A stretch of 47,379 nucleotides of DNA, taken from the NCBI GenBank assembly GCA_024704765.1, contig JAKMXF010000102.1:1-47379 (forward strand), read 5' to 3'. The translations under genes and the position numbers were made by a program. This DNA comes from Oopsacas minuta. Lineage: Eukaryota > Porifera > Hexactinellida > Lyssacinosida > Leucopsacidae. Each line of letters opens with the position of its first letter. The stretch's first letter is position 1. Below, piece after piece: positions 1 to 10,689 of the stretch. Below the pieces are notes generated by a model, which was not told the origin of the DNA, searched no databases, and was given only the letters and a program-made list of their open reading frames with translations.

Positions 1-275
1 TAAGCTCGTAAAGTCACCGTTGGATAGAATGAGAGTTGTAGAGCTAGGTCACCCACCAAACTTACCTGACCTTGCTCCTTGTGATTTCCGGCTCTTTGTT
101 AAGTTGAAAAAGGACCTTGTAGACAGGCATTTTGATACCAGAATACCTAGGTAACGCAATTTAGTGATCCCTAAAAGACATCCCGCCCTGAGACTATAAA
201 AATGTATTTTATAGATGGCTAGATCGTCTACAACGAGTCATAGACGTTAATGGTGATTATTTCGAGGAAATATAA
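1..275 (+). pseudogene. mariner transposase, C-terminal fragment
   Basis: This is the 3' end of a mariner-type (DD34D) transposase cut by the window edge. At about 50-130 the reading HPPNLPDLAPCDF-RLF-KLKK matches the family block around the third catalytic aspartate (usually YSPDLAP-D). At 207-275 another frame reads FYRW-DRL-DVNGDYFEEI then stop, the usual mariner tail. The two blocks are in different frames and stops lie between them, so the copy is dead. Confidence 0.8.
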
Positions 276-1587
276 CAATTGTACATGTATATTCTTTAGA
301 GTTACAAAATATGGGGTAGGGTCGGCAACTTTTTTGAACGCATCTTGTATGTAAGAATCTATATTTTGATTGAGTTTTTGGTAGAACTTTGATCAAATTT
401 CTTATACCTAACCTTGATCGAAGATTACAAAGGCAAATTTTGATCAAAGTTTTACTAAAATGTCTTCTGTCGAACTTGGATTGAAAAATTGTAGAATCTT
501 GATCGAAAAAGAGAAATTTGATAGAAAATGGAGAAAAACAAAAAATTTCCAACAATCCGTCATTTTCAAACTTTTCTAATAATCAATCCAACAAAACTCC
601 ATCTAATCATAAAATTAGCATAAATTCCACACTCCCGTCCCTTACTAGTTGATAACGAACACAAATACAAACTCCCAGAGCCATAAGGTAGCGAACTAAA
701 TCCCCAATCCCTCCCAACGGTACTCGTTTCTATTCAATAAAATTAAAAGTGCTAGCATGTCCTAGATTGAAATCAGTCGAGTGCGGTGCATTGTGGCATT
801 ACATGGGGGGTCAGGGGGTGCCCTTCTGAATATTGTGTTGTCGTGAAGTACGGCAATTTTTCAATCAAAGTTCTACAAAAAATTCGATCAAAATATACAG
901 ATGCGTATGGAATGACAGACACCAACAGCCAAACTTAAATAATAGAGTATTTCATATCAAACCGTCAAATGACATCACTAAACATCTTCGATTAGTTTGA
1001 AACTTTTCACGTTGCAAGTATGTTACTAGTCTAGAGTATCCTGAAAGTTATAACACATTCCATATCAGTTTTCAAAGAAAATATACTTGAATTCCAGAAA
1101 ATTTCCCAATTTAGACAATTTCAAATTAGACCCCCTAACAAAGTTTTAATATCTTTTGTCAAAAGTTTCAACTTGACTTGAAAGTTGCTCATCAGGTAAG
1201 AAAACAACATGAGCATGATAAATTCATTTTCAGATTGATTTGGCACAATTTTCTAAATAAAGTCTGGGTTGAACCTGGTACAAGTTTACTTTTACGAAAT
1301 GTAGCATAACACAGTAGGATTGTTAAGGGATGGTTCCAAGTAACCAAGATTCTTGCTCTAGGGGATATCTCAATAGAACAAGAAAATTGGGAAGTTCCAT
1401 CATTTCCCTCTGAGTTCTTGAACAATGACGTCATATTGATTTCTACATATTTGGTGACGTAATCTTAATTATTGTGATACATCAGATTTTATATTCTAAA
1501 GTTTCTGTATTAAGTCACTTAGAATTTCACCGTCCGAACTGTCACTGAAAGGATTTATCAAATTTGTTGATAATTATCATATACTTC
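276..1587. other. non-coding, repeat-derived stretch
   Basis: I see no credible gene here. Between about 350 and 520, and again at 850-900, the motif TTGATCAAAGTTCTAC and its inverted form recur. The same degenerate repeat lies at 34770-34910. A G-rich patch at 805-828 resembles the end of the G-rich repeat near 35105. The short ORFs are low-complexity shadows. Confidence 0.5.
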
Positions 1588-1750
1588 TTAACCGAATACG
1601 GTGGGGAAAATGTGTGATTTTATGACGTCAAAAAGGTGCCCTTTATCTCGATTTGAGTACGTGAATTGGTTAAAAACGAAGTGGTAAAATTTATGTATTC
1701 CTTTTTATGAGAAAATTCGAAATTTCTAGATTATGAGTTTTTCGGTTATC
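1588..1750. repeat. MITE copy 1 (TTAACCGA ends)
   Basis: Copy of a short non-autonomous element. It begins TTAACCGAATA and ends TTCGGTTATC, giving 7-8 bp inverted termini. The interior shares GGAAAATGTGT, a TCTCGATTTG block and AACGAAGTGGTAAAATTT with copies at 9461-9608 and 10042-10172. It has no coding capacity, and the autonomous partner is not in the window. Confidence 0.65.
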
Positions 1751-2659
1751 ACATTTTTTCACACTTCTATATGTGCTACACTGCGAGAAAATTATTGGAA
1801 AAATGGAGAGAATTAAGTCATGGTAAAGTTTGACAATGTAGCACTTTAGATATGTAACTCAATGTATGTTTGGAATAGTATTCTATCAAGGGGTGTTGAA
1901 TGATTGAATCTGCGAGTATTATCAATATCTCTTATAATTAAGAACAATCAAAATAGGTCCATTTATAACACTATTCAATTTAGCAATGGAGAGTAATACA
2001 AATATATTTAGATAGGATTTGGCTTACCCAACAGCAAGGATTTTTAAGCGACCCGGTTGAAATCTCACTTCCGATAGAAACAGTATTAGCAGCCTGTAGT
2101 AAATGTTCAAATGTGTACTTTAATAGCCTAATAGCAACGACAACAACAACAAGAATGAAAGATCGAATAAAGCCTATGATAATTGTTATATACCAAACGA
2201 GTATGAATCTGGTATTGTCATCTACCGTAGAATTTCCCAGATCACACGTGGATACTACACAGCCCCAACAATTGGTGCCTGTAAAACCGGCCAACCGGAG
2301 GGTGGAGCTGGCCCTGCTTATTAGTCAGTGAATACAGTAAATCTCGTTAAAGAACAAACCTGTGTTACCCGTAAATACTTGTGAGAATTGTACCACAGTA
2401 ATTTCATCTAATGTCATCAATTCACACCAGTCATAGGTGAATTCTGGTTTAGCAATTCCAACGTGTTAGACAAAAAATACCATATCACTCTGAATAAGCG
2501 CCGGTTTGAATAATCTCCGACTTTGGGCACTTATTTATCCATAGGGGCCAGGAACGAAGACCCTGAAAGGAATTCAACTTGTTATACCCGTGACTTTTTG
2601 TAGTCACGCTCTTGAGCACAAAAGTGTGCAGTAGCGGATCTGTTAAGAATTATGAATTA

Positions 2660-3080
2660 TGCAAGCGGGCTTCGCTTGCAAGCTTGCTGTACGACAGCTT
2701 AGTGCCTCAGGCTAGCTTAAGTATTAAACAGCTAAATTATATAGTGAGATTGGTTGCTTCGCAACAGAATATACTCGGACTATGTGCCTCGAATTCACAG
2801 AATATTTCAGATTTTAAGAATTTATTATCCATGGTCATCCAAATTACATTGAATGGCCTTCTGTAGTGACGCTTGAGATGCTGTCGCTTTTGGTTAGTAA
2901 TCGCGGCATTTCGCCTCGGGTATTGAGAAATTCTGAAAAAATTTTGTACAGTGATGATGACGTAATAATCCCATGATGAGTTAGCTTTTGGTCAGAATCA
3001 TAACGTCAGGACATGTCTCATATTGAGGGTACCCGTGATTCAAATTTCAAACTTCTATCATGTATATTGGCTAAACAGTA
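2660..3080 (+). repeat. dispersed repeat with GC-rich head, copy A
   Basis: This block shares long collinear similarity with 36750-37125. It starts with a GC-rich head (GCTTCGCTTGC, GACAGCTT-GTGCCTCAGGCTA, AAACAGCTAAAT), then GTGCCTCGA, an AT-rich middle, and GGACAT-T--CA-AT-GAGGGTACC-GTGATT-AA near the end. The head contains several tiny palindromes (GCCTCAGGC, GTACGAC). No protein is shared. It is a SINE- or MITE-like dispersed family whose class I cannot assign. Confidence 0.6.
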
Positions 3081-4285
3081 GTTAATAATGTGATTTTTAA
3101 AATCCAAAAAGGTGACAATGATTTCATAGTTTCGTCATGTGTTTAATAGACTCGAACTTGTCCAAGCCAGGGCCAAAATATCCTTGTATGCTAAAGATCA
3201 GCCCTGGAGGGCTTCCAGTATATAACTTCTTAACATTAACAGTTTGAAGCATGATTAGGACTAATTTTATTCTGGCAATTTCCCTCTACGTCTCATACAG
3301 TAAACCTTCTATCGAGATCACCTATGATTTAGGAAAACTTAATCTTAGGGAAGACTTTGCATCACTAAGTTTATGATAGGGTACTATAAGGAAGACCTAT
3401 TAGCAAGAACACCTTCAAATTAGGTACAGTTTTCAGCAGTCTCAAAGTTTGCCTAGATGGAGGTTTCACTATAATAGCTTTATATGAGTGAGTTTACAAA
3501 GTTTAATATTTCTACCTTGTTCTAACAAATCAGATGTCACGGATAACAGTTGTTAGTAGAAAATTAAGAACTTTTGAGTAATTAAGGTGAGATTTTAAAA
3601 GTTCCGTAAAAACTGGACATCAGTAAAATTACGCTTAATCTCCAAGAATTACCATGAGTCACCTGATAGCACTGGAGAGCTAGGAAAACATTGTCCCATG
3701 CGTCGTTCTGTAATTGATCTCGTTATCATATCTTGACAAAACTATACACTAGACCCTCACTAATCCGAATACGTAGGTCTGAAAGGTTCTACCACTTTTG
3801 TAAAATATTCTAACTAGTTCAAGAGTAAATATTTGTATCCAATTTTACTGTGGACAAATACATATTACTATATTACAAATGTAGGTAGCATTTTCACCGT
3901 TAGTACAACTTCGAAAATGTCTATAGATTATATAGTATTGTTTCTATGTATTTCGCTAATCCGAAAAATAATTTAGAAATTGGAACAGTGCTTTGCGGAT
4001 TTGCGAGGCTGTACTGTACTATTTAAACGAGTCCCTGTGCGTGTGTGTGTATAATGTATATTTGTTTGCGTTTTCGGAATTGATTGAAGAAACTGAGAGA
4101 CCCCAGGGCTGTGTTTGGCATACGGAAGTATTTTTGACCTGGCTCGGACAAGTTCGAGTCTTGGACGAAAGTTCACACATATAACGAAAATTATAACTTA
4201 ATTGTCACCTTTTAGATTTCCGAAAAATCATATTAGCCACTGCCCAGCCAATATAAATTATAGAAGTCGGAAATTTGAATAACAG
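3037..4285. repeat. 1.25-kb element with ~175-bp inverted arms
   Basis: The arm at 3037-3210 is repeated in inverted orientation at 4102-4285. Shared blocks include CTTCTAT-ATGTATATTGGCT, AAAAGGTGACAAT, GACTCGAACTTGTCC and AGCCCTGG, with roughly 70-75 percent identity by eye. The 890 bp between the arms is AT-rich and holds no recognisable gene. This fits an old foldback or long-TIR non-autonomous transposon. The left arm overlaps the tail of the dispersed repeat at 2660-3080. Confidence 0.6.
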
Positions 4286-4835
4286 TGTAATAATTACATT
4301 AGTTTTTTCTGCTTCTAATCTGTAGTATGACTAGCAGATATAGAGAATACTAATAATATAGCTTGTTCATGAATATTACTTAAAAGCTGATTGGATTATT
4401 ACTGTGTTATTTCAGAGCCTTACTAATGTAAGCGGCTCCAAAAACATGATTAGCCAAACTATATTATGGAATGATAGGGTTCTTCTAGTGCTGTATGTAT
4501 GGATTCATTGACTATCTAAGTTTAACAATAGCCTTAATTGTTTTATGATATTTATGAGTTAAGTATATTTCAAATTAACAATGGATCATTTAAAAGATAG
4601 GTATTTCCCCGATTATATTACCCCTTATGCTGTTTATAACAATCTACGATTATTCAAAGGGTAATTCAATATGCTGATTCCAATTTTCACACTCTTGAAT
4701 TGGTACCAACCGATAATTAGTGTAACAAAATCAATTTTATATCAACTGGATTATCCTATTAAATTGTAAATAGATTGTTTGATGGATTATATATCCGAGC
4801 GGAACAAGAATAAATATAAATTACAACCTGTGCCA

Positions 4836-4982
4836 ACAGCTTAGTTCATTAATTAAATTTGTTTAAAAAGTGGCACTATTAATTGGAGGCACTATGTGTA
4901 TTGAAATTAAACATAACCTTTCATAGTGTCTCCAATTATTAGTGCCACTTTAAAAACAAATTTAATTAATAGACTAAGCTGT
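4836..4982. repeat. near-perfect 61-bp hairpin with 25-nt loop
   Basis: Positions 4836-4896 are the reverse complement of 4922-4982 with only 6 mismatches in 61 and no gaps; the loop is 4897-4921. Landmarks are ACAGCTTAGT at the outer end, GTGGCACTA in the middle and GGCACTATG next to the loop. It lies just upstream of a mariner pseudogene. It could be a small foldback MITE or a transcribed hairpin RNA (pre-miRNA or hpRNA-like). Sequence alone does not decide. Confidence 0.75.
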
Positions 4983-5034
4983 AACTGCTCGAGCCAGTTT
5001 TCAAAAGACTAGAGGAACTCAAATATTAACACCA

Positions 5035-5650
5035 TTGGAGATGTTAACATTTTGCTTCAATACTACTACCTCTCAACAATTGAATTCATTTATATACCTC
5101 AATATCAGCTGGGGTAGGCATACAAAAGCGATACTACACTCATTTATATCGGAAGATCTAAAACTGTCGAAGGTTATCGCACAATTGGTCCCTGAACTCA
5201 TTTCAAATGAACAAAAAGGTGAGAGGGCTAAAGTTTGCAGGAAATTATTGTCAATATATAAGTCAAATGTGACTTTTTGGATCGTATCGCAATAGTGATT
5301 ACTTTTGGTTTCATTATTATGAACCAGAGAATAAAAATCAATTAATCAATGAGAAGGCGCAATGAACTAGTACCCATGAAGGTGAAGGTATCATTAGCTG
5401 GAAAGAGATGGCCACGGTATTCTGGATATGGAAGGATTTCTACTTCTTGATTGATCTGACCACCATCAACAATGATACCTACATCGAAGAATTGAAGGAA
5501 TTGCTCAAAGTTATTAGACGTGAAAGGCGAGGCAAGTTGACACATGGCGTGCTACGCTAACATGACAACGTAAGGCCCTATGTAAGTTCCATAACAATGG
5601 ATATATATTACGATTTAGGGTTCGAATGCATCCGTCACCCATCGTAAACA
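5035..5650 (+). pseudogene. mariner transposase remnant
   Basis: A different mariner from the one at the window start. The frame at 5035-5295 reads LSKVIAQLVPELISNEQK then CRKLL, matching the conserved WVPHxLT-EQK-R---C--LL block. After a stop, FHYYEPENKNQ (5303-5340) is the mariner Y/HHYDPE-K-QS segment. A shifted frame then gives ATVFWIWKDFYFLIDL and RRGKLTHGVL--HDN, the second-aspartate block. It ends near GFE-IRHP, so the SPDLAP block is missing. It is truncated at both ends with several frame breaks. Confidence 0.8.
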
Positions 5651-7278
5651 CCATACAGGGCTCTCAGCGACTACTGGTTATTCGAATAGATGAAAAGACC
5701 TCTTTGAGGGAAGAGACTTGATGATTTCAAACGGCTGGAGAGGGAAGTGAGACAGTGTGAATAGGTAACCGTAAAGAATTCTAATCCACTGGGCTAGAAA
5801 ACTGACCAAGAAGATGGAAACGAGGTAACGAGTTAAAGGCGCTATATCTTGAAATATTTGACGCAGATTATATCTAGGTTTTGATTTAGTTCTATATTTA
5901 TACAATTTTGTCTCATTATTTGATGAATAACCCTTGTATATATCAACAACACGCTAAATATTTTCCATTTAATCAATATAGACTATTTGGTAATTTCGGT
6001 TGCAACATTGGAAAGAAAAATTTGAAGATGTATATGACAAAAATATTGATAAAGGTGCTGAGACAAATCATGAACATGACATATGTCGAATCTATTGATT
6101 ATTGAATCTCAGGGTGGCATGAATCAAATTTGGGTCCTCGAAGCCCCATGATCATAGAGCACGATGCGACTATTACCCTAATGTAATTTACCAAGGGAGG
6201 AGGGGTGATAACATAAAATTTGGGTTCAACTGTTTTTCTTGTTTTCTACTATAAATTGTGGCCAATATAGTAAAATGCAATTTAACATATTTGACTGCTG
6301 ACAGAGTAATTAAGAGCCAGTGAGTCAGCATAATATCATAATTTCGGAAAAAAGGTCCTAAACTAAAGTATTTCTTTTCAAATTTCACATATGGATGTGT
6401 AAACTATACTTTTGATAATCATCAAGCCGCGGTAAAAATGTTTCTTTCAGACGCCGATGTGATAGCTTATATAAGAGGCCTCATTTATAGTAACTTATGA
6501 ATTTTAGACTGTGGTGTTGTTATCGACCCAGGTGTTTATTTGGGTGTCTTGTATTGCTGGTTGCAGGACGGTGTATTGATGAATAAATATATTCCACATT
6601 AGTAGAACACAAATTATCAAATCTGAAATAGTAGAAAATTCTGGAATGCATCAAGGTTAAACGCATAATAACTATTATAAAATACCTATTATACGCAATA
6701 CGTCTTCATCGCGTATTAAACTACTTAGTAATGAACTAGACAATTTTTTGGCACATTTGACATTCAAATATTTTTACCATGTATTTTTGATAATGTACAT
6801 TACATATCTATTCGAACAAAAATGCACGGTTTCTGCAATACAGAAACTTTATATAAATACCTCAGTCGAAAACAACATCCCTAGTCCAATATTCACAGTT
6901 AATATGAGATCTTACGTATCGTAGGCAATCAGGTAAGGAAATCTGACTGAAGGAGTTGTTACCTATCAATTCTCATACGATTTGAGCTAGGGATGTAGAA
7001 GACAAATTGCTCAAGTTTTAACTACTACATTTATATGGTTTGAACAATGAATTTGTGCTGAAAACTCACTAACGACAGGCCTGAGTAAGGATTTTCTTAG
7101 TATAACATTAAGTGATAATTAATAAATATAAGTTAAAAATACATGAAGGTATCCATGAAGTATTATACTGGTATCCTCGAGGAATTATAATGTGATGAAG
7201 GCTGTGTGGTTACATTAATAATTTAACTGGATCATGCTGAACACACTGGTAAAGATCATTAAAACACATGTTGAATCT
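5651..7278. other. intergenic, no gene recognised
   Basis: AT-rich sequence 3' of the minus-strand kinase gene. The ORFs here (5678-5905 minus, 5908-6105 plus, 6188-6388 minus) have no motif I recognise and no splice-supported extension. The kinase 3' UTR must lie just below 7279, but I see no clear AATAAA close to the stop. Confidence 0.4.
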
Positions 7279-9153
7279 TCAAAAGATTTGGCGTTCAAAA
7301 AATACTAGCTGATCGACAAGAAAGCAGCCATTTCGGTTATTAGTGATCTTCGAGAGTTGGATTTGAATCATTCCTTCATCCCCAATTTGTCCACTTCCTA
7401 TTTCATCGACTCCGAACCTTGCTTTTTTTAAATAATCATAAACAATGTAGAAGAGATCAGTTCCAAGAGCACTAAGGCATTCGTTCCTCAACATGCTAAC
7501 TCTATGATGTAGTGTAATCGCCCGTTGAGAAATAGTTGGAAGTGTTTCTTCAACATCACGCATTTCACAGTCTTCAAGTAACGCAGTCTCCATGTAATAC
7601 ATCATATATTCATAATCGTCTACGGATTCAATTTGTTCTTCTGTATCACTATTGGTGCATTCCAGTTCACTTTCGCTATAATCCTCGAAATCTTCATTCT
7701 GTAAGTAGTACGTTTCTGCTAGCTTTGGATCCTCTGGAATATAACGGAAGGGGGTGAAGGTAATTTGGTCATTTTCAACATGATTAGAGCCAAAACTCAG
7801 AGTAGAAGCATTATCTGTCTTATTTGTAGATTTGGTGATCGTAATTGAGGGAAGAACAGTTTCACAAATTATTTTCTCAGGGGGGGATAACCAAGAGGGA
7901 TTTTCATTAAATTTTCGTTTTTGATCCTCAAACAATGTCAAATTCTCCTTGGATTGGAATTCTGCTAATTGGCATCTCTCATCTACAAAAACTTCAACCT
8001 GTTCTCGTTTTCGACGGATCATCAACTCTTTAGGTGTGAGTAATGTATTCGAAGTTCCAGTTGTGTAAATAGATGGGGTAGTCTCTTCCTCCTGAACCTC
8101 AATTGTCTTGAAAGTTTCAGGGACAGACAATAATTTATTTAGTTTAGGTTTCGGGATAGTACTTTTGTTTTCGAGAGATTTGTTACGCTGAAATAAAGAT
8201 TTATTTCGCATATTTTGATAATGGTTTTTAAAAAAAGACATTTTCAGTAATTCATGAGCAGTTGGACGCAATTCGGGGTCTTTCTCTAGCATTTTCTTTG
8301 AAATATTACAGATTTCAGGTGAAAAACTAGCTGGCAATTGTGGAGGATCCGCTTCTACAATTCTGTACAAGAGAGCCATGATAGACCCTCCTTTGTAAGG
8401 TCTCTCAAGCATAAGTAGTTCATAAAATATACAACCTAGGGACCAAATATCAGATTTAAAGTTGTAACCCTCTTGTTTGAGTACCTCCGGGCTCATGTAA
8501 TAGGGAGTCCCTGCAAATGTGTTGGCGTATTCATTACAACTCTTCAATATACAACTAATCCCAAAGTCTCCAAGTTTTACCTTGTTACGTCTCAAAAACA
8601 CATTACGTGTTTTGAGATCTCGGTGGATGATTCTCAGCTGATGGATATAATTCAGAGCAATAGCAAGTTGTACAAACCAGTCCAATACGATTTCAATATT
8701 AATGCCTCCAGATGATTGCTGCTTTTGTTTGATGATCATGGCTAAATCTCCTCCCTCACAATATTCAGTTACTATACAAAACATTGAATCTTCAATAAAG
8801 CTATCGTGAAAAGATAGGATATAAGGACAGTTTAGCTCAGACAAAACACGTGCTTCCTTCACAGCGTCAACTGTCTCATCTAACATAATGTCATCAATAG
8901 GTATAAATTTAATTACTTTCAATCTTTGTGACTCATCAATCCTTGCATTTGAATCGTTAATAAGGTATACACTGCCGAATTGTCCGGCACCCAGTTTATT
9001 GAGGAGAGAATATTTTACACCCCAGGTCTGTTTCAAATGTGTGGGAGTATCAAAAAATATTTCATGTGACTGAGATTGTACCCATTCGTTAATAGCTTCC
9101 TCATCAGCTACTGCGTTACGGCTGATATCAAAAATACCTCTTGCTTGTAACAT
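7279..9153 (-). CDS. NEK-family serine/threonine kinase, NEK11-like
   Basis: Complete single-exon ORF of 624 aa. The kinase domain spans about residues 48-312: glycine loop G55-A-G-Q-F-G60, VIK lysine K82, helix-C E100, HRDLKTRN with catalytic D179, DFG at 196-198, SPE at 221-223 (in place of APE) and R296. The segments EYCEGGDL (131-137), HRDLKTRNVFL and GTPYYMSPE place it in the NIMA-related (NEK) family. ETVDAV-EARVLSEL and the overall wording resemble NEK11 most closely, so NEK11-like is my inference. Residues ~313-540 are low-complexity, with an RNKSL repeat at 317-327 and an acidic patch rich in E, D and Y. The C-terminal segment with LHHRVSMLRNECLSALG and YDYLKKARFG resembles the conserved NEK tail. 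Family members act in cell-cycle and DNA-damage checkpoint signalling. The first ATG gives a natural N-terminus. No frame breaks. An intronless NEK could be a retrocopy or reflect intron loss. Confidence 0.92.
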   Translation of the reverse strand: MLQARGIFDISRNAVADEEAINEWVQSQSHEIFFDTPTHLKQTWGVKYSLLNKLGAGQFGSVYLINDSNARIDESQRLKVIKFIPIDDIMLDETVDAVKEARVLSELNCPYILSFHDSFIEDSMFCIVTEYCEGGDLAMIIKQKQQSSGGINIEIVLDWFVQLAIALNYIHQLRIIHRDLKTRNVFLRRNKVKLGDFGISCILKSCNEYANTFAGTPYYMSPEVLKQEGYNFKSDIWSLGCIFYELLMLERPYKGGSIMALLYRIVEADPPQLPASFSPEICNISKKMLEKDPELRPTAHELLKMSFFKNHYQNMRNKSLFQRNKSLENKSTIPKPKLNKLLSVPETFKTIEVQEEETTPSIYTTGTSNTLLTPKELMIRRKREQVEVFVDERCQLAEFQSKENLTLFEDQKRKFNENPSWLSPPEKIICETVLPSITITKSTNKTDNASTLSFGSNHVENDQITFTPFRYIPEDPKLAETYYLQNEDFEDYSESELECTNSDTEEQIESVDDYEYMMYYMETALLEDCEMRDVEETLPTISQRAITLHHRVSMLRNECLSALGTDLFYIVYDYLKKARFGVDEIGSGQIGDEGMIQIQLSKITNNRNGCFLVDQLVFFERQIF

Positions 9154-9460
9154 TTAGTCGTATTACAAATCTATTTATTTATAAGACAAGTGTAAGACTA
9201 TTGACTAAAAGAATTGATAGCAATAGTAGAGGAATCATTAAAAGTAACCAGCGCATGCTCAGCCACACACCCCAAGTGATTAGTGAAATACTGGTTTGGA
9301 CAGGATTTGTAGCAATAACTTCAATAACAAATGTTAAAATATATTATCGAGGAAATATAATGCAAGTCAAATATATTAGTCTGGAAGTAATCTATGGTCT
9401 AACAAATTCTGGACAGTGAGCAGCTTTAGCTTCGTAGGCTGTGTGATATCCATAATCAGC

Positions 9461-9608
9461 ATTAACCGAAGAATGCCGGAAAATAACTCATTCTGTGAGG
9501 TAAAAAATGTGCTGAAATCTCGATTTGGGTGAGGGAATTGATTAAAAGGAAGTGGGAGAAATGTTCCTCTTCGTCACAATTGTAACACTACAACCGTAAT
9601 CGGTTATA
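9461..9608. repeat. MITE copy 2 (TTAACCGA ends)
   Basis: It begins ATTAACCGAAG and ends CCGTAATCGGTTATA. It shares AATCTCGATTTGGGTG and GGGAATTG-TTAAAA with copies 1 and 3. Inverted termini are about 8 bp. It lies upstream of the kinase start, so it is outside the coding region but could overlap regulatory sequence. Confidence 0.7.
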
Positions 9609-10041
9609 AAGATATTTTAAATATTAACTTGTCATGAAGCAACCATTTTTGCCTTTTAAGCCACATTCTGCTGCGTTGCTATAGTAAAGAGGAATTTTTT
9701 GATTTTTGGACGTAAAATCCGGATTGGGTGGCAAAATTTGATGAAATTCAAAATGTATACAGTATCCTAGTATCAAAAACTGAGAAAATGCCAGGGGAAC
9801 GCCTGCATTGTTCACAATTTTGATTATTCATTCTATCAATGAGCACAGTTTCATTGACAATTATCAACTATGAATCTTTAATACAATTCTAACACAATGA
9901 AAATAACATTTTGGTAAATTTCTAGCTAATTTCAACATAAAAAGTCCCAATTAGTGGGTTTAAAGAGAAAAATTGGCCTTTGGCCAACTTTTTGTATATT
10001 CTTTGGGAAAACATAGCAGAGACAAGGTCTCTGCTTTCTCT

Positions 10042-10172
10042 ATTAACCGAATAATTCTGGGAAAATGTGTCATTCTATGAAGTCAGAGGTGCTGGAATCT
10101 CGATTTGGGTGCGGGAAATGGTTAAAACGAAGTGGTAAAATTTTGGTGTGCCTACGGCCGTAATCGGTTATA
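10042..10172. repeat. MITE copy 3 (TTAACCGA ends)
   Basis: The best-preserved copy: ATTAACCGAATAATTC at the left, GGCCGTAATCGGTTATA at the right. The interior has GGGAAAATGTGTCATTCTATG, AATCTCGATTTGGGTGCGGG and AACGAAGTGGTAAAATTT. It is about 130 bp long and non-coding. Confidence 0.7.
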
Positions 10173-10294
10173 TCACCAACGAACATGGGGTCAAATACCT
10201 TGAAAAGTATTCAATATGAACGAAAAATTGAGATTATATCACTAGACTTGAAAAGAATTTCAAATTCACTGGAATATTTATATAAATGGGAGCC

Positions 10295-10382
10295 GCACAT
10301 TTGCGTACATCACACTTGCATGCATAACACTTGCGTACAATGTTATAGTTCACAGTTGCGTACATCACAGTTATGTACAATT
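10295..10382 (+). repeat. short minisatellite, TTGCGTACATCAC unit
   Basis: Five degenerate units of about 15-20 bp built on the core CA--TTGCGTACA-CA (GCACATTTGCGTACATCA, CACTTGCATGCATAA, CACTTGCGTACAAT, CACAGTTGCGTACATCA, CAGTTATGTACAAT). Confidence 0.6.
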
Positions 10383-10512
10383 TAATGTATATTTGACAAG
10401 TTAATTAAAGGTTTCACAGATAAATAAACTCTAATTACAAAATTATTTCGAGATCTATAAAATGCATTGGATGAGCTGGATATTTTATCACCAAGTATCT
10501 AATGTCTGCTAA

Positions 10513-10513
10513 N
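10513..10513. other. single undetermined base (n), likely scaffold join
   Basis: An isolated n. To its right begins a 130-bp stretch (10514-10643) identical to the reverse complement of 32558-32687. The sequence to its left is unrelated to that element. The other isolated n characters (23253, 29328, 32713, 43155, 46293) also lie in or at the edge of repeated elements. This fits minimal-gap joins between contigs better than random miscalls. Confidence 0.6.
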
Positions 10514-10643
10514 ATTTGGCTCAATATTTTACAGCTGATGGTCCTCTCTGTTATTCTAATGATATTGATGAGCTGTTTTCTAGTTTGTCACAGGGACGTT
10601 CATCTTCTGATTGGCGCCTATATATTGATTCATCGAAACGTAG
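10514..10643 (+). mobile_element. fragment of the unclassified TIR transposon
   Basis: Exactly identical, in inverted orientation, to 32558-32687, part of the transposase gene of the element at 31311-33059. The encoded segment runs from LAQYFTADG through LYIDSSKR. It begins at the n at 10513 and ends where GTAACG follows, whereas the other copy continues with coding sequence. It is either a very recent copy or a repeat pulled in by assembly. Confidence 0.8.
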
Positions 10644-10689
10644 GTAACGTGAATACCAAAGCAATCTATCTCACTGGGGAAAAGAAATA

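Noticed and set aside
247-555. 102-aa minus-strand ORF
   Set aside because: It lies over the degenerate TTGATCAAAGTTC repeat, and its composition follows the repeat. No motif.
5678-5905. 75-aa minus-strand ORF with hydrophobic stretch
   Set aside because: A short AT-rich frame with no start context, homologous motif or splice support.
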